Assembly: GCA_014879435.1 (NCBI GenBank)
Contig: JACSSB010000224.1
Coordinates: 1-14,809 of the forward strand
Direction: 5' to 3'
Source of the DNA: Phycisphaerales bacterium
Lineage (GTDB): Bacteria; Pseudomonadota; Gammaproteobacteria; Competibacterales; Competibacteraceae
DNA: 14,809 nt
The stretch's first letter is position 1. The number at the start of each line of letters is the position of its first letter. Both the position numbers and the translations under genes were made by a program. The notes under the pieces are model-generated. The model had not been told where the DNA came from, did not search any database, and saw nothing but the letters and a program-made list of their open reading frames with translations. Positions 6,836 to 13,135 of this stretch are shown piece after piece.

Positions 6836-8263
6836 TTACTCGTCGAGTTGATAATCCTTGAGGCGGCGTTTCAGTGTGGACAGTGGAATGCCCAACTCGC
6901 GAGCGGCGGCTGTTTTGTTATTCTGGTTGCGTTTCATCGCCACCATGATCATTTGCCGCTCCATTTCCTTGAGATGAGAGCGGGTATCCGCCGCGTTCGA
7001 CGACGGGGGTACTGAGATCGGCTCAGCTTGTGGAGGTAGTGGAGTAGCAGCGGAGGTAGGGGCGGGGGCAGGGGCGAGGGCAGGCGCAGGGACGTAAGGC
7101 ACTGCTTGTGATGTCGATTCGCGCGGTAGCCGCAGATCTTCCGGCCTGATTTCCCGCTCTCCACACATCACCGCCGCTCGTTCCAACACGTTGCGCAGTT
7201 CCCGCACGTTGCCGGGCCACGAATAATTTTGTAACGCCACCATGGCCGCTGCTGAAATCTGGCAGTTCAGCCGCAACTGCTGATACAAGTGGCGGACGAT
7301 CATGGGAATGTCTTCGCGGATTTCTCGTAGCGCGGGCAGATCGATTGGTACTACCGATAAACGGTAGAATAAATCGGTACGGAAAGTTCCACTGCGGATC
7401 ATCGCTGTGAGGTCGCGGTGCGTGGCGGTGATGACGCGTACATCCACCCGAGTGGGTTTGTCGGAACCAATGGGCATGACCTCGCGCGTTTCCAGCACCC
7501 GCAGTAATCGTGGCTGTAAATCCAAGGGGAGTTCACCGATTTCATCGATGAACAGGGTGCCCGTATGCGCTTGGCGGAATGCGCCCTCACGCGAGCCGGT
7601 GGCGCCGGTGAATGCGCCTTTGATATGCCCAAATAGATCGTTGCGCACCATCTCGGGGTCGGTGACCGAGGCATCGAATACCACCAGCGGCCCGGTACGG
7701 CCCGACAGGGCGTGCAAGGTGCGTGCGACCAGCTCTTTGCCAGAACCCGACTCTCCGTGGAGATGCACGGTAGTTGGCGTGACGGCCACGGCTTGAATCA
7801 TGCCGTATAGTTCCCGCATTCGCTCGCTCGCGCCAACCAGCTCACCCAGCCGGTCCTGATGCGAGACCGCTACCTTACGTTCCTCGATATGCTGGCGGAT
7901 CAGCAATCGGGAATAGCCAAACCGGCATTCGGCGTTCGGCGGGATATACGCTTCGGTGATGCGTACATCGTTGATGAAGGTGCCGTTGGTAGAGTTCAGA
8001 TCACGCAGCATCAATCCGTTTGGAGTCATACGGATTTCGGCATGTCGACGCGAGACTGCACGATCGCTCAACACGATATCGTTATCTAGTGCAGAGCCGA
8101 CACACACTGTCGGCAAGCCGAGACTGGTTTCTAAGCCGGAGTCCGGCCCGGCGATCACACGCAGTTCGATCGCCTCGAACTTGACTCGCAGTCGAGATTC
8201 GGAAGAGGCGACGATGATCTCGGTGCCATCGCTGGATGGAGGGGATGAGGACATTTCAGCCAC
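6836..8263 (-). CDS. FHA domain-containing sigma-54 activator (AAA+, Fis-type HTH)
   Basis: This is a bacterial enhancer-binding protein that would activate sigma-54 RNA polymerase. Of 475 residues, 30-125 form an FHA domain (S71-R-R-H74, LNSTNGTFIN 89-98), a phosphothreonine-peptide reader. Residues 139-380 are the AAA+ domain: Walker A GESGSGKE (170-177), the sigma-54 contact loop GAFTGA (216-221), Walker B LFIDE (237-241), FRTDLFYRL (294-302) with the arginine finger, and SWPGNVREL (348-356). A Pro/Ala-rich linker (about 388-421) leads to a Fis-type helix-turn-helix (448-472, NKTAAARELGIPLSTLKRRL). There is no receiver, PAS or GAF domain and no membrane segment, so input probably comes through FHA binding of a Thr-phosphorylated partner (inference). 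The start is GTG 8263 or ATG 8254; an in-frame stop just upstream excludes anything longer. Its targets are unknown. It is divergent from the Cache-HAMP sensor gene. Confidence 0.93.
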   Translation of the reverse strand: MAEMSSSPPSSDGTEIIVASSESRLRVKFEAIELRVIAGPDSGLETSLGLPTVCVGSALDNDIVLSDRAVSRRHAEIRMTPNGLMLRDLNSTNGTFINDVRITEAYIPPNAECRFGYSRLLIRQHIEERKVAVSHQDRLGELVGASERMRELYGMIQAVAVTPTTVHLHGESGSGKELVARTLHALSGRTGPLVVFDASVTDPEMVRNDLFGHIKGAFTGATGSREGAFRQAHTGTLFIDEIGELPLDLQPRLLRVLETREVMPIGSDKPTRVDVRVITATHRDLTAMIRSGTFRTDLFYRLSVVPIDLPALREIREDIPMIVRHLYQQLRLNCQISAAAMVALQNYSWPGNVRELRNVLERAAVMCGEREIRPEDLRLPRESTSQAVPYVPAPALAPAPAPTSAATPLPPQAEPISVPPSSNAADTRSHLKEMERQMIMVAMKRNQNNKTAAARELGIPLSTLKRRLKDYQLDE

Positions 8264-8411
8264 CGAAGGAATCGTTGATGCCGCTTATATTAGTTCAATC
8301 TATGCTGCGGGTGATCATCAACTGCGAAGGTGGGCAAAGGTAGTGAGACGGCTTTCAGAACGATGTAAGCCATATCGGTTGCCGATCTAGGTGACCATAA
8401 TGCGTAAAGAG

Positions 8412-8457
8412 TTTGATTTACATCATCATGTGCAATTAATTTAAATCTTAAATCAAA
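8412..8457. repeat. Inverted repeat and tandem heptamer in the sensor-gene leader
   Basis: TTTGATTT (8412-8419) and AAATCAAA (8450-8457) are perfect 8-base inverted repeats 30 bases apart. Between them, overlapping the right arm, TTAAATC occurs twice in tandem (8441-8454). The right arm touches the ribosome-binding sequence of the sensor gene (GGTGAGAGG, 8458-8466). The rest of the 202-base divergent gap (8264-8465) shows no convincing promoter; TTGATT at 8413-8418 with TTAATT at 8436-8441 is a weak candidate. This could be an operator or a leader RNA stem. Confidence 0.42.
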
Positions 8458-8471
8458 GGTGAGAGGTGGTT

Positions 8472-9554
8472 ATGGCCGAAGAAAAATCCAGGTTTTCTTT
8501 AAAGATATTTCACAAGATTCTGCTGACGATGGTCGTCGTGGCGCTAATCCCGCTGGGAGGGTTGTCCTATATTGGTGGATACCAGCTTGAACAGGATTGG
8601 CGCCAAAATACCAATCAGAATCTGAAATTGACCGCCAGTGCCTTGGCTAGCAAGGTCAATGGATGGATTGGGATGAATCGGCATGTGCTGCGCGAAAATG
8701 CCCAGTTGCCTGATATCCTGTCAATGGATGGGGCGCGGCAGAAGCCGGTGCTGAAAGCGATTCAAAATACCTATGAGTGGGCATATCTGGTTTTTAGCGT
8801 GGGGCGTGATGGCCGAAGCATCGGACGTAGCGATGATAATCCACCGCAATATTATGGTGATCGCGTCTACTTCAAGCAGGTATTAGAAGGCCAAGCGATC
8901 GGCCAGCAAGTAGCTATCGGGAAAACCTCCAAGAAGCCGGCCTTAATCCTGGCCGGGCCGATTCGGATCGCCGATTCGAATGAGGGCGTCCTAGCCATGG
9001 CGATGCAATTGGTGGATGTTTCCCAGGCCGTTACCAGCACCACGATCGGCACCACCGGGTTCGCCATTCTGGTCGATCGAGATAATAAGGTGATCGCTCA
9101 TGGCAAATCGGAGCAGATTGCCGAAGAACTGCAGGATTTGAGCACGCATCCGGCACTGCAATCATCGGAATCGACCCGCGATCCGATCATCTACCAGGAA
9201 GGAGGCAAATCGGTTGTCGCTTTTGCGCAGAAAATCGATCTGGGCTGGACGCTGATCATCCAGCAGGACTACGATGAAGCATTCGCACCGCTGTTGCAGG
9301 TGCGGCAACAGGCGTTGTTCCTGATCGCGGGCGCACTGATATTGGTGATAATCATCGCCTATTTGCTGTCGCGGCAACTGGCAAACCCGATCACAGAATT
9401 GACGGCTGTCGCTGAAGACATCAGCCGTGGTCACTTCAAGCAGAAGATCGTGGGTACCGAACGCAGAGATGAGATCGGTGCCTTGGCACGAGCCGTTGAG
9501 CGGATGGCGGCTAGTATCAAGCTGGCTTTCGAGCGACTGCGCAAGCCAAGCTGA
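8472..9554 (+). CDS. Membrane Cache-HAMP sensor protein without output domain
   Basis: The 360-residue protein has the input half of a chemoreceptor or sensor kinase and nothing after it. Membrane segment 1 spans about 14-36. A periplasmic double-Cache-type domain spans about 37-277, with typical strands and loops such as YEWAYLVFSVGRDGRSIG (101-118), DRVYFKQVLEG (130-140) and TTGFAILVDRDNKVIAHG (194-211). Membrane segment 2 spans about 281-300, and a HAMP domain spans 300-353 (ANPITELTAVAEDISRG, RRDEIGALARAVERMAASIK). The chain stops 7 residues after HAMP, so there is no methyl-accepting, kinase, GGDEF or EAL domain. The ATG at 8472 is preferred over the in-frame GTG at 8466 because AGAGG lies 5 bases upstream. 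Signal output must go to a partner, plausibly the protein encoded next. The ligand is unknown. Cache domains commonly bind small organic acids or amino acids. Confidence 0.9.
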   Translation: MAEEKSRFSLKIFHKILLTMVVVALIPLGGLSYIGGYQLEQDWRQNTNQNLKLTASALASKVNGWIGMNRHVLRENAQLPDILSMDGARQKPVLKAIQNTYEWAYLVFSVGRDGRSIGRSDDNPPQYYGDRVYFKQVLEGQAIGQQVAIGKTSKKPALILAGPIRIADSNEGVLAMAMQLVDVSQAVTSTTIGTTGFAILVDRDNKVIAHGKSEQIAEELQDLSTHPALQSSESTRDPIIYQEGGKSVVAFAQKIDLGWTLIIQQDYDEAFAPLLQVRQQALFLIAGALILVIIIAYLLSRQLANPITELTAVAEDISRGHFKQKIVGTERRDEIGALARAVERMAASIKLAFERLRKPS

Positions 9555-9578
9555 TGCATGCGCTTACTTAGGATCACT

Positions 9579-9630
9579 CATGGATTTGCAGGTCGAGTGA
9601 GCGACGCCTCATTCGATTTACAAATCCATG
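9579..9630 (+). promoter_or_regulatory. Long RNA hairpin covering the first ATG of the next gene
   Basis: The arms CATGGATTTG (9579-9588) and CAAATCCATG (9621-9630) are perfectly complementary. Inside them TCGAGTGAG (9593-9601) pairs with CTCATTCGA (9608-9616) around a CGACGC loop, and the bases between also pair, apart from one C/A mismatch. Of 23 pairs I count 19 Watson-Crick, 3 G-U (9591/9618, 9592/9617, 9597/9612) and one mismatch. The G-U pairs exist only in the plus-strand transcript, which suggests an RNA structure. The last three bases of the right arm are the ATG at 9628, and no T-run follows, so a simple terminator is unlikely. Confidence 0.72.
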
Positions 9631-10269
9631 CATCATCCAGAAACACCATGGGATGTGACTAAAGTACCGTTTGTGGTCGAGAGGTCCATTCTGGAGACGT
9701 TGGACATGGTTCAATCACAACTTTCCCCGCTCATCAAATTCTTGGATGAAGAACTGCGAACCTTATGTCGAGATCGACGCACCGGCACCTTGCTGGTCGT
9801 GAGCTCTAATAATCAGGTATTCCAGTTCAGTCTGAAGGAAGGCGAGATCCTCGCTCTGGTCTTTCAGAACAAACACGGTGCGGAGGCGCTGGAGGTTTTG
9901 GATTCGCTGCGCCATCAGGATGTCCGCGCCAATGCCTCCCGCTTCGCCGAGGGTCATTTGCTGTCATCCAAGGCGCCGACACCGGCAACCGATTACATTC
10001 TGGAATTGCTTCGAGGAGGACATCGCGGGGGATCGGCGCGCTCGGTGCAGGAACCCAATCCCAAGAGCTTACGGATGACGGATCGGACCCGGAAGATCCT
10101 GGAAGAGGAACTGGTGGAATTCCTTGGACCCATGGCCGTTATCCTATGTGATGAAGTGTGGAGTACCGCCAAAAGCCTGGACGAGGCCTTGAGCATTCTC
10201 AGTCAGGAGCTGTCTGGTCCAGATCAGGCCGATCGCTTTTGGAGGAATGTGTTTGATCGACTGGATTAA
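9628..10269 (+). CDS. Unnamed two-domain protein (PATAN/DUF4388-like plus helical C-terminal domain)
   Basis: I do not recognise this as a named gene. The 213 residues form two parts. Residues about 42-112 (LRTLCRDRRTGTLLVVSS, then FSLKEGEILALVFQNKHGAEAL) have the strand pattern, RTG-x-L start and G-x-EAL turn of PATAN/DUF4388-type domains found in bacterial signalling proteins. Residues about 150-212 (RKILEEELVEFLGPMAVILCDEV, SLDEALSILSQEL) resemble, from memory, a small helical domain found at the C-termini of Ser/Thr kinase and FHA proteins (catalogued, I believe, as DUF8082). A low-complexity linker (130-148) joins them. No signal peptide or membrane segment is seen. The first ATG (9628) lies in a hairpin and lacks a ribosome-binding site; ATG 9706, with GGAG 9 bases upstream, would give 187 residues and keep both domains. 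It follows the Cache-HAMP gene and overlaps the next gene, so an adaptor role is plausible inference. Confidence 0.85.
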   Translation: MHHPETPWDVTKVPFVVERSILETLDMVQSQLSPLIKFLDEELRTLCRDRRTGTLLVVSSNNQVFQFSLKEGEILALVFQNKHGAEALEVLDSLRHQDVRANASRFAEGHLLSSKAPTPATDYILELLRGGHRGGSARSVQEPNPKSLRMTDRTRKILEEELVEFLGPMAVILCDEVWSTAKSLDEALSILSQELSGPDQADRFWRNVFDRLD

Positions 10270-11083
10270 GGACGCATCTCCTTCGCCTTTGTTGTCGTCG
10301 CCGTTGCTCGGCGACGAAGATCCGCCGCCTTTCGTCGTGGTCAACCTGGATGGCACAGCGCCGCTGGTGCTGGTTTGTGACCATGCGAGCAATACGATAC
10401 CCGCCACACTCAAACAACTGGGCCTGGGATCGGTGGATCTGGCGCGGCACATTGCCTGGGATATCGGGGCGGCCAGCGTAACTCGACACTTGGCGGCGCG
10501 GTTGAACGCACCAGCGGTGCTGTGCGGTTACTCACGGCTGGTGATCGACTGCAATCGTCCTCCTGGTGATCCCACCTCAATCGCCGAAGTGAGTGATGGC
10601 ACTTTCATCTCCGGTAATCATCAGCTCAGCGATAGCGCCGCCGAGATGCGGGTGAATGCAGTATTTTGGCCCTACCATCACGCCATTACTCAGCTTCTGG
10701 CACGGCACTGGCGGCACGGCCATGGCCGTGCACCGGTATTGATCGCCATTCACAGCTTCACGCCGGTAATGAACGGGTTCCGCCGCCCGTGGCATCTCGG
10801 TGTGTTGTGGAATCGTGATCCCCGCTTGGCCGAACCGCTACTGGCGCAGTTCCGAGCCAATCCTGAACTATGTGTCGGTGACAATGAACCGTATTCCGGG
10901 CGCAAAGTGGGTTTTACCATGGATACCCACGGCGGTGCAGCGGGTTTGCCGCATGTAGAAGTTGAGATCCGCCAAGATCTATTGAGCGACGAGAGCAGTT
11001 GCGCGCACTGGGCCGAAGTAGTCGGCGATGCCTTGGCCCTGGTATTGCGAAATGAAGATTTGTATGTGGTTGAGCACTACTAA
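10247..11083 (+). CDS. N-formylglutamate amidohydrolase family protein
   Basis: The family hydrolyses N-formyl-L-glutamate to glutamate and formate using a metal. HutG, in histidine degradation, is one member, but many relatives have unproven substrates. The 278 residues show family motifs VLVCDHASNTIP (41-52), HIAWDIGA (68-75), YSRLVIDCNRP (95-105), IAIHSFTPVM (166-175) and HVEVEIRQDLL (236-246). These include the acid and histidine residues expected for the metal and active site. The gene overlaps the preceding gene by 23 bases if the ATG at 10247 is used, but GGAGGA (10241-10246) abuts that ATG. The in-frame TTG at 10253 has a normal 6-base spacing and may be the true start. Translational coupling with the adaptor-like gene is likely either way. 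No histidine-degradation genes are nearby, so I give no hut symbol; a role tied to the adjacent signalling genes is open. Confidence 0.9.
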   Translation: MCLIDWIKDASPSPLLSSPLLGDEDPPPFVVVNLDGTAPLVLVCDHASNTIPATLKQLGLGSVDLARHIAWDIGAASVTRHLAARLNAPAVLCGYSRLVIDCNRPPGDPTSIAEVSDGTFISGNHQLSDSAAEMRVNAVFWPYHHAITQLLARHWRHGHGRAPVLIAIHSFTPVMNGFRRPWHLGVLWNRDPRLAEPLLAQFRANPELCVGDNEPYSGRKVGFTMDTHGGAAGLPHVEVEIRQDLLSDESSCAHWAEVVGDALALVLRNEDLYVVEHY

Positions 11084-11092
11084 GCACTGGGG

Positions 11093-11121
11093 TTGTTTAA
11101 TAGTTGTTTTTTGTATATAAC
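11093..11121 (+). promoter_or_regulatory. Candidate promoter for the diguanylate cyclase gene
   Basis: The 63-base gap before the cyclase gene is far more AT-rich than its surroundings. TTGTTT (11093-11098) and TATAAC (11116-11121) are 17 bases apart. A second, perfect TATAAT lies at 11122-11127 but lacks a well-placed -35. An independent start of transcription here is likely, though the exact register is not certain. Confidence 0.47.
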
Positions 11122-11146
11122 TATAATAAATATATGAAAAAATAAT

Positions 11147-13114
11147 TTGGGAGAGGCGCCGATCAAGAGGGTGGTCGAAGGTGTGAGCGGTACCGTGCCA
11201 GCAGAGTATTCCCGCAGCATACGCAAAGGGGTGCTAGCATCGCTCTATGTAGTAGTCTGGGTCGCGTTATGGCATGCATCGACCGTGTTGAACTGGGTCG
11301 TTGGTGTTGATCTCTGGTTTCCGCCTGCCGGGTTGACCTTCGCTGTGCTGTTGGAGTACGGCGTATGCGTATTGCCCTTACCGATCAGTGCCGCTTTGCT
11401 GGCCGGTCTGTCTCTCTGGTCTTGGGAACAGTGGCCCTATGATCTCCTGAGCGCGTTGATCCCCCCCCTTGGCTATGCGGTGGCCGCGCATGTTCTGCGT
11501 AGCTCTCTAAAACGGGGCTCTGGCGGAGGATATCATTTCAACGATCCACAACGAGTGGCCCTGTTCCTGGTGGCGGCCGCTATTGGAGCCTTATTTTCGG
11601 CTCTGATTGGTGCTCAGGTTTTGTATATGGCGGGGATGCTACCGTCGCGAGCGTCGCTGTCGTCGGCCATGCTGGGGTGGTGGATCGGTGATTTTGTCGG
11701 AGTGGCCATTTTTACGCCGCTTAGCTTGATTTTCGCCGCACCGCTGGCCCGGCAATTCGGCAGGAAAGAACGGCCCCGCTTACCCGTATCGTGGCGAGCG
11801 GTCGATCCGCCGTCAGCCCGCTTGGTCCTGGCGCAGGGGGTAGTAGGCATCATCGTGCTGATCGGCTTATTCTGGGGGCCGTGCTGCCTGTGGCAAGATC
11901 AATCCTATTCTTTCATGACGCTGCTGTTGTTGCCGATATTGATTTGGACCGTGGCGACACACGATATTCGCGGCACCTTGGTGGTACTGCTGTTGTACGA
12001 ACTGGGGATCGTGGCGATGGTGGCACTATTTGGCCAAGCCAATCTCTTGTTTCAGTATCAGATCGTGATGGTGGCGGTGGTTGCGTCTGGATTGTTAACA
12101 GGCGCGATTTCTCAGGCGCGATTGGCTGATATCGCACGGTTTCGTGATCTGGCTGAGGTGTCTAACGATCTGTTGTGGGAATTCGATGCCCATGGTCGTT
12201 TGTGCCGATTGAGCGGGCAGTTGGCCCAGAGCGCCTCCAAAGAGGAGAGACGCCTGCGGGTGCGCTGGAACGAGTATGTGCTTCCCCAGGAGCAGGGCAC
12301 CGATCTGGCCACGCTACGGGTTCTGACCGAGCAACGGCGACCATTCCAGCAAATAATACTGCGCGCGTACTTACCGGGGCGAAAGCAATCGGTCTGGACC
12401 TGTAACAGTGGCCTGCCCCTATTCGACGAAGATGGTAAGTTTTTGGGGTATCGCGGTACCACTACCGATATCACTGCGCACAAAAAGGCTGAAGTGCTGC
12501 TGCGAAATTATGATCAGACCTTGGAGGCCAAGGTAGCAGAGCGTACTCGCGCCCTGACCGAATTCAGCAAGCGCAACTGGCAATTGGCCAATTTTGACAG
12601 TCTCACCACCCTGCCCAACCGTAATCTATTCTTCGAACACTTACGCAAGGGCTTACAGCGAGCCCGGCGGCAGCAGCGATTGCTCGCACTGTTCCTGGTC
12701 GATCTGGATGGCTTCAAGGCCGTAAATGATACCTTCGGTCACGATCAAGGCGACCAACTGCTTCGGCAAATTGCCGAACGTTTGCGGCATTGTGTACGTG
12801 CTGCAGATACTGTGGCTCGCTTAGGTGGCGATGAATTCACGGTGATCCTGAGCGATCTCGAACAGGTGGAGAGCGTGATTGCCGTGGCCCAAAAGATCAT
12901 CACGCGTTTGGCCGAACCGGTGCCGCTGGGAGACGCGAGTGCCAGGGTTACGGCCAGTATCGGTATCGCCCTATACCGGCCGGAATCACCAGATAATTTC
13001 GAATGGGCGATGACACTACTAAAGCAGGCCGATCAGGCCATGTACGCCGCCAAGCGAGCCGGTAAAAATGCTTGGCGATTTGCCGAGGTCGAGGAGGGTT
13101 CCGATCCGTCGTGA
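11147..13114 (+). CDS. Membrane diguanylate cyclase, MASE1-PAS-GGDEF
   Basis: The enzyme would make cyclic di-GMP from two GTP at the inner membrane. The 655 residues start with a multi-pass MASE1-type sensor region (about 28-320) containing WFPPAGLTFAVLLEYG (57-72) and WWIGDFVGVAIFTPL (178-192). A PAS/PAC region follows (about 332-448, DLLWEFDAHGRLCRL; LGYRGTTTDITAHKKAE), then a coiled coil (450-478) and a GGDEF domain (482-648). The active site GGDEF is intact (560-564), as are the DxxGFKxxND segment (520-527) and the inhibitory RxxD site (R551-D554), so it should be active and feedback-controlled. There is no EAL domain. The start is uncertain: TTG 11147 gives the full frame but lacks a ribosome-binding site, while GTG 11171 and GTG 11183 are alternatives and do not affect the domains. 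It follows the amidohydrolase gene by 63 bases and its stop lies 21 bases from the convergent recJ stop. Confidence 0.93.
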   Translation: MGEAPIKRVVEGVSGTVPAEYSRSIRKGVLASLYVVVWVALWHASTVLNWVVGVDLWFPPAGLTFAVLLEYGVCVLPLPISAALLAGLSLWSWEQWPYDLLSALIPPLGYAVAAHVLRSSLKRGSGGGYHFNDPQRVALFLVAAAIGALFSALIGAQVLYMAGMLPSRASLSSAMLGWWIGDFVGVAIFTPLSLIFAAPLARQFGRKERPRLPVSWRAVDPPSARLVLAQGVVGIIVLIGLFWGPCCLWQDQSYSFMTLLLLPILIWTVATHDIRGTLVVLLLYELGIVAMVALFGQANLLFQYQIVMVAVVASGLLTGAISQARLADIARFRDLAEVSNDLLWEFDAHGRLCRLSGQLAQSASKEERRLRVRWNEYVLPQEQGTDLATLRVLTEQRRPFQQIILRAYLPGRKQSVWTCNSGLPLFDEDGKFLGYRGTTTDITAHKKAEVLLRNYDQTLEAKVAERTRALTEFSKRNWQLANFDSLTTLPNRNLFFEHLRKGLQRARRQQRLLALFLVDLDGFKAVNDTFGHDQGDQLLRQIAERLRHCVRAADTVARLGGDEFTVILSDLEQVESVIAVAQKIITRLAEPVPLGDASARVTASIGIALYRPESPDNFEWAMTLLKQADQAMYAAKRAGKNAWRFAEVEEGSDPS

Positions 13115-13135
13115 TCAGAAGATCAGGTTACAGCA

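Noticed and set aside
8390..8403. GG-N10-GC spacing of a sigma-54 promoter in the gap before the sensor gene
   Set aside because: Only the GG and GC core fits; the flanking bases do not match TGGCAC or TTGC, and such a bare pattern is expected by chance in about 200 bases.
8415..9622. Shared word GATTTACA in both leaders of the sensor and adaptor genes (8415 and 9615)
   Set aside because: An 8-base match between two short AT-rich gaps is not rare enough, and the flanks differ.
9555..9627. Decayed methyl-accepting domain after the Cache-HAMP gene
   Set aside because: The gap is only 73 bases, is mostly taken up by the hairpin, and encodes nothing like the conserved receptor tip in any frame.
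13112..13125. Hairpin TGATC-AGAA-GATCA between the cyclase and recJ stops as a terminator
   Set aside because: The stem has 5 bp, is AT-rich and has no T-run; GATC words are common in this window, so chance explains it.
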